A stretch of DNA of 8,794 nucleotides from Anaerolineae bacterium (lineage in GTDB: Bacteria > Chloroflexota > Anaerolineae > B4-G1 > SLSP01): contig JAGPHL010000041.1 in the NCBI GenBank assembly GCA_018055515.1, positions 1 through 8,794 of the forward strand, written 5' to 3'. Both the position numbers and the translations under genes were made by a program. Positions 6,709-8,794 of the stretch are shown here, piece by piece. The stretch's first letter is position 1. Each line of letters opens with the position of its first letter. A model generated the notes under the pieces. The model was not told where the DNA came from. It did no database searches and saw only the letters and a list, made by a program, of their open reading frames with translations.

Positions 6709-6981
6709 ATGGTCGGAGGCTGGCTGGTGGATGGGGAGAATCCTCTTGAGACTCGGGTGACACAGTGGGCCGCATGGCTTGAACGTCGTGGATGGGCGCA
6801 CTTTGCCGTCCCCTGGCTCGCCGTGTTGCGCGTCTGGGGATTTGTAGGCGCGCAAGTCCTATGGATGCTTTCTCCTTTCTCCCCCTCCGACAGGCTGCCG
6901 ACCCTCGCCGCGGCGCTGGAACAGCCAGATCTATGGGAAGCTCTCCAACATCGCCTTGTGGAAGGAGGCGCGCCGAGATGA
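6709..6981 (+). CDS. Small hypothetical single-helix membrane protein
   Basis: A 90-residue protein that I do not recognise. It is Trp-rich, with a charged N-terminal part (NPLETRVTQWAAWLERRGWA), one hydrophobic segment at about residues 31-55 (FAVPWLAVLRVWGFVGAQVL) that could cross or lie on the membrane, and a short soluble tail. The start is uncertain: ATG 6709 has GAGG only 2 bases upstream, whereas GTG 6727 in frame has GGAGG at 6715-6719 with an ideal 7-base gap, giving 84 residues. The stop codon overlaps the next start in ATGA (6978-6981), a classic coupling signal. That overlap and the upstream promoter support it as a real gene and the first of the operon. The function is unknown; it may be an accessory subunit of the membrane proteins that follow. 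Confidence 0.7.
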   Translation: MVGGWLVDGENPLETRVTQWAAWLERRGWAHFAVPWLAVLRVWGFVGAQVLWMLSPFSPSDRLPTLAAALEQPDLWEALQHRLVEGGAPR

Positions 6982-7751
6982 CCACGGACTTGTGGCTCAG
7001 GCCTCTGCTTGCCCTGGGCATCACCCTTGTCGCCGCGGTAGCTCTGACGGTGATTGGAATCCGCCATCGCCAGGCGCCGCCGAGATATTTGCGTGATTTT
7101 CCCATTTTCCGCTCCCTCCCAGGCGAGGTGGGACGCGCCGCGGAAGAAGGCGCCCTCATTCATATCGCTCTTGGCAGCGGGGCGCTCACCGGCGAGGACG
7201 CGATGACGTCCCTGGCTGCGCTGGAAAGCCTCCACGCGCTCTTTGACCTGGCGGCGGCTTATGACACACCTCCCCTCATCACGACCGGCGACCCGACGTT
7301 GTACGTTCTGGCGGATGATTGGATGCGCCGGGCTTATACCCGCCTGGGCAATCCGGAACGTCACCGCCCGACGCTGGTGCAATTCATGGCGGCGACGCCG
7401 GCGACGTATGCGGCGATGGCGGCGACCTATCTCTCCGAGAAGGGCAGCGGTACGACGATGATGTTGGGCGTCTTCGACCAGGAAGTCAGCCTGTTGACGG
7501 ATGCAGTGATCCGTCATGGCGGACGTGCGATTGGTGGGACGGTATCGCCGCTGGGGCTCGCGCCGCTCTTCACCCTGCTGGAGCCCCAACAGCTGGTCTT
7601 GGGCGAGGATCTGTTCGCCGGCGGCGCTGAAGCGACACAGCGCTCCGTCTTTTGGGCCAGCCTTGGCGTCCAGGATTTTCTGCGCTGGTTGATCGTTGCC
7701 GGCATGGTGCTCACGGCGCTCTTTTCGGTGCTGGGTGGGGGAGGCCATTAG
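6978..7751 (+). CDS. DUF6754-like membrane protein of unknown function
   Basis: A 257-residue protein with a membrane helix at each end (about 8-28 and 232-254) and a soluble domain of about 200 residues between. The segment FPIFRSLPGEVGRAAEEGALIH, then IALGSG (62-68), resembles the opening of the DUF6754 family as I remember it, in which an 'at...GRA.E.G..VH' pattern precedes a Gly-rich turn. This name is from memory and not checked. The domain alternates hydrophobic strands and helices (TTMMLGVFDQEVSLLTDAVI, then GGRAIGGTVSP), suggesting an alpha/beta fold, but I see no catalytic signature. ATG 6978 has AAGGAGG at 6962-6968 and overlaps the previous stop by 4 bp. An open frame extends upstream to 6792 but that part is antisense-like in composition and overlaps the small gene. 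The operon context suggests it works with the adjacent membrane proteins. Confidence 0.8.
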   Translation: MTTDLWLRPLLALGITLVAAVALTVIGIRHRQAPPRYLRDFPIFRSLPGEVGRAAEEGALIHIALGSGALTGEDAMTSLAALESLHALFDLAAAYDTPPLITTGDPTLYVLADDWMRRAYTRLGNPERHRPTLVQFMAATPATYAAMAATYLSEKGSGTTMMLGVFDQEVSLLTDAVIRHGGRAIGGTVSPLGLAPLFTLLEPQQLVLGEDLFAGGAEATQRSVFWASLGVQDFLRWLIVAGMVLTALFSVLGGGGH

Positions 7752-7753
7752 AG

Positions 7754-8386
7754 ATGTTCAAACGTATTCTCCCTACCGCTGTGGCGATCAGCGCCGGGCT
7801 GTTGGTGTTGCTGGGCGCGTTCATTCCCGTGGAGCCGCTGCCCCAAATCCGAGCCGTGCTCATTGATTGGGCGATGTTCGTGGGAGCCTTTGCCTTCATC
7901 CTCGCCTACCTGCAATTACTGCGCGTGCATTTGACGCGGTTGCGGCGCGGCGGGAAGGGCAAGTCCACGAGCCTGTGGGTGGTACTGTCGGCTCTCGTGG
8001 TCTTTGTCCTGGTGCTCTGGCAGGGCCCGGCCGGCGCTGTCGGCCAGACGCTGCTGCGCGGGCTGCTGGCGCCGGGGCAATCGGCGTTGTTGGCGCTGAC
8101 GGCCGTCACGCTGCTGTTGAGCGGGATGCGCCTTTTCAAAGTGCGGCGCAACCTCGGCAGCGTGCTCTTTCTGGCGGTGGTCCTCGTCATGTTGATAGGC
8201 TCGATTCCCCTCGCCATCGTGCCCTATCAGGGGGCCATGGGGACGGTCGTGGGCGTGGCGGATTGGCTCCAGCGCGTCCCGGCGCTGGCCGGAATGCGCG
8301 GACTGGCGCTCGGCGTGGCGTTGGGCATTCTCTTGACCGGTCTACGGGTGCTTTTTGGCATGACGCGCCCGCACAGTGACGATTGA
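7754..8386 (+). CDS. Six-helix integral membrane protein, unknown function
   Basis: A 210-residue, strongly hydrophobic protein that I do not recognise. Likely membrane helices lie at about 6-26, 33-57, 73-90, 105-123, 135-156 and 181-202. The only long polar segments are the basic loop RVHLTRLRRGGKGK (57-70) and the basic GMRLFKVRRN (124-133), both probably cytoplasmic by the positive-inside rule. This places N- and C-termini inside. No transporter, peptidase or lipid-enzyme motif is visible. ATG 7754 has GGAGG at 7740-7744 at 9 bases, and lies 2 bases after the stop of the DUF6754-like gene. A longer frame from 7652 would overlap that gene by 100 bases and is rejected as the start. It is probably the membrane core of the putative complex encoded by the operon. 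Confidence 0.8.
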   Translation: MFKRILPTAVAISAGLLVLLGAFIPVEPLPQIRAVLIDWAMFVGAFAFILAYLQLLRVHLTRLRRGGKGKSTSLWVVLSALVVFVLVLWQGPAGAVGQTLLRGLLAPGQSALLALTAVTLLLSGMRLFKVRRNLGSVLFLAVVLVMLIGSIPLAIVPYQGAMGTVVGVADWLQRVPALAGMRGLALGVALGILLTGLRVLFGMTRPHSDD

Positions 8387-8396
8387 TGGGGGGCGT

Positions 8397-8794
8397 ATGA
8401 TTCGCTGTCCTAAATGTAATACGCTCAACCGTGACAGCAGCCGCTTTTGCAGCGAGTGCGGTGCGCCGCTTTACCGCACCCGCATCCGCTGCCCGCAGTG
8501 TGGCACGTTAAACCCTGTGGGGAATATTTTCTGCGATCAATGCCATACGCGGCTGGTGCCGGCTGAGGAAACACCCGCGACGTCGGCGGCAAAGCTTACC
8601 GAAGAAACCGGCCCTCGCGTGCAGGGAATCTCACTGCCCACACGTCCGGCTCCGGCCGGCGAGAGTGGCGAGACTGGCGCTCAGCAGGCTATGCCCGATT
8701 GGCTGATGGGGTTCCTGGGGCCTGAGACGCCTGAGCCGGGCGAGACGTCTGGCGCGGCGCCCGATTGGCTCGTGGAGCGAGCCGAGGAGCCGGC
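8397..8794 (+). CDS. Tandem zinc-ribbon protein with PDWL repeats, 3' end missing
   Basis: The frame is open from ATG 8397 to the window end (132 complete codons). Residues 4-49 hold two zinc ribbons with identical CX2C-X10-CX2C spacing (C4, C7, C18, C21 and C32, C35, C46, C49). The two are clearly duplicated: CPKCNTLNRDSSRFCSECG against CPQCGTLNPVGNIFCDQCH. The rest is a Pro/Gly/Glu-rich disordered tail with two PDWL motifs (residues 100-103 and 122-125). The ribbon pair is of the double-zinc-ribbon type, usually a structural or protein-binding module; PDWL motifs may be short linear docking sites. A G-run (8388-8393) before the start can serve as ribosome binding site, and the gap to the previous stop is 10 bp. 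Further PDWL repeats or a membrane helix may follow beyond the window. Confidence 0.85.
   Translation, partial: MIRCPKCNTLNRDSSRFCSECGAPLYRTRIRCPQCGTLNPVGNIFCDQCHTRLVPAEETPATSAAKLTEETGPRVQGISLPTRPAPAGESGETGAQQAMPDWLMGFLGPETPEPGETSGAAPDWLVERAEEP

Noticed and set aside
6792..6977. Upstream extension of the DUF6754-like gene
   Set aside because: ATG 6978 has a strong Shine-Dalgarno and an ATGA overlap, and the extension would overlap the small membrane protein gene almost entirely with Arg/Pro-rich sequence.
6690..7748. A 352-codon open frame on the - strand
   Set aside because: It lies antisense to the first two operon genes, has Arg/His/Gln-rich composition, and lacks any domain or ribosome binding site.

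Overview
The window is a GC-rich, densely packed bacterial segment with eight protein genes and four tRNA genes. The best guess for the host is a member of the Chloroflexota (Anaerolineae-like). This is an inference from protein architecture: a LuxR-type helix-turn-helix joined to a membrane-anchored Kelch propeller, a zinc-ribbon protein with PDWL repeats, and a membrane protein resembling a family I recall from that phylum. None of the four tRNA genes encodes its 3' CCA, so the host must add CCA enzymatically.

Left block (1-3442, all +). A deoxynucleoside kinase, cut by the window start, overlaps by 11 bp a one-component regulator in which an N-terminal LuxR-type DNA-binding domain is followed by a proline-rich linker, one membrane helix and a six-repeat Kelch domain. 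The stop codon of this gene lies inside a 16-bp inverted repeat. An MFS transporter with its own good ribosome binding site follows.

Middle block (3443-6156, +). A solo tRNA-Gln(UUG) has an extended -10 promoter and a downstream hairpin. Next is a two-gene unit: a GntR-type regulator fused to a periplasmic-binding-protein-like ligand domain, and, 12 bp later, a CNNM/CorC (HlyC) family membrane protein with DUF21, paired CBS and CorC_HlyC domains. The layout suggests a ligand-responsive regulator co-transcribed with an ion transport or homeostasis protein.

tRNA block (6201-6573, - strand). tRNA-Gly(GCC), tRNA-Cys(GCA) and tRNA-Leu(UAA) are read leftward from one visible promoter. A canonical intrinsic terminator sits between tRNA-Cys and tRNA-Leu, and a second, bidirectional one lies after tRNA-Leu, where it faces the end of the CNNM/CorC gene.

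Right block (6644-8794, +). A divergent promoter starts a tight four-gene operon of unknown function: a roughly 90-residue single-helix protein, a 257-residue protein with one helix at each end (resembling DUF6754, from memory), a six-helix membrane protein, and a tandem zinc-ribbon protein that runs off the window. Good Shine-Dalgarno sequences and an ATGA overlap support co-expression. This is the best candidate here for an undescribed system, probably a small membrane complex, but no biochemical role can be read from the sequence.
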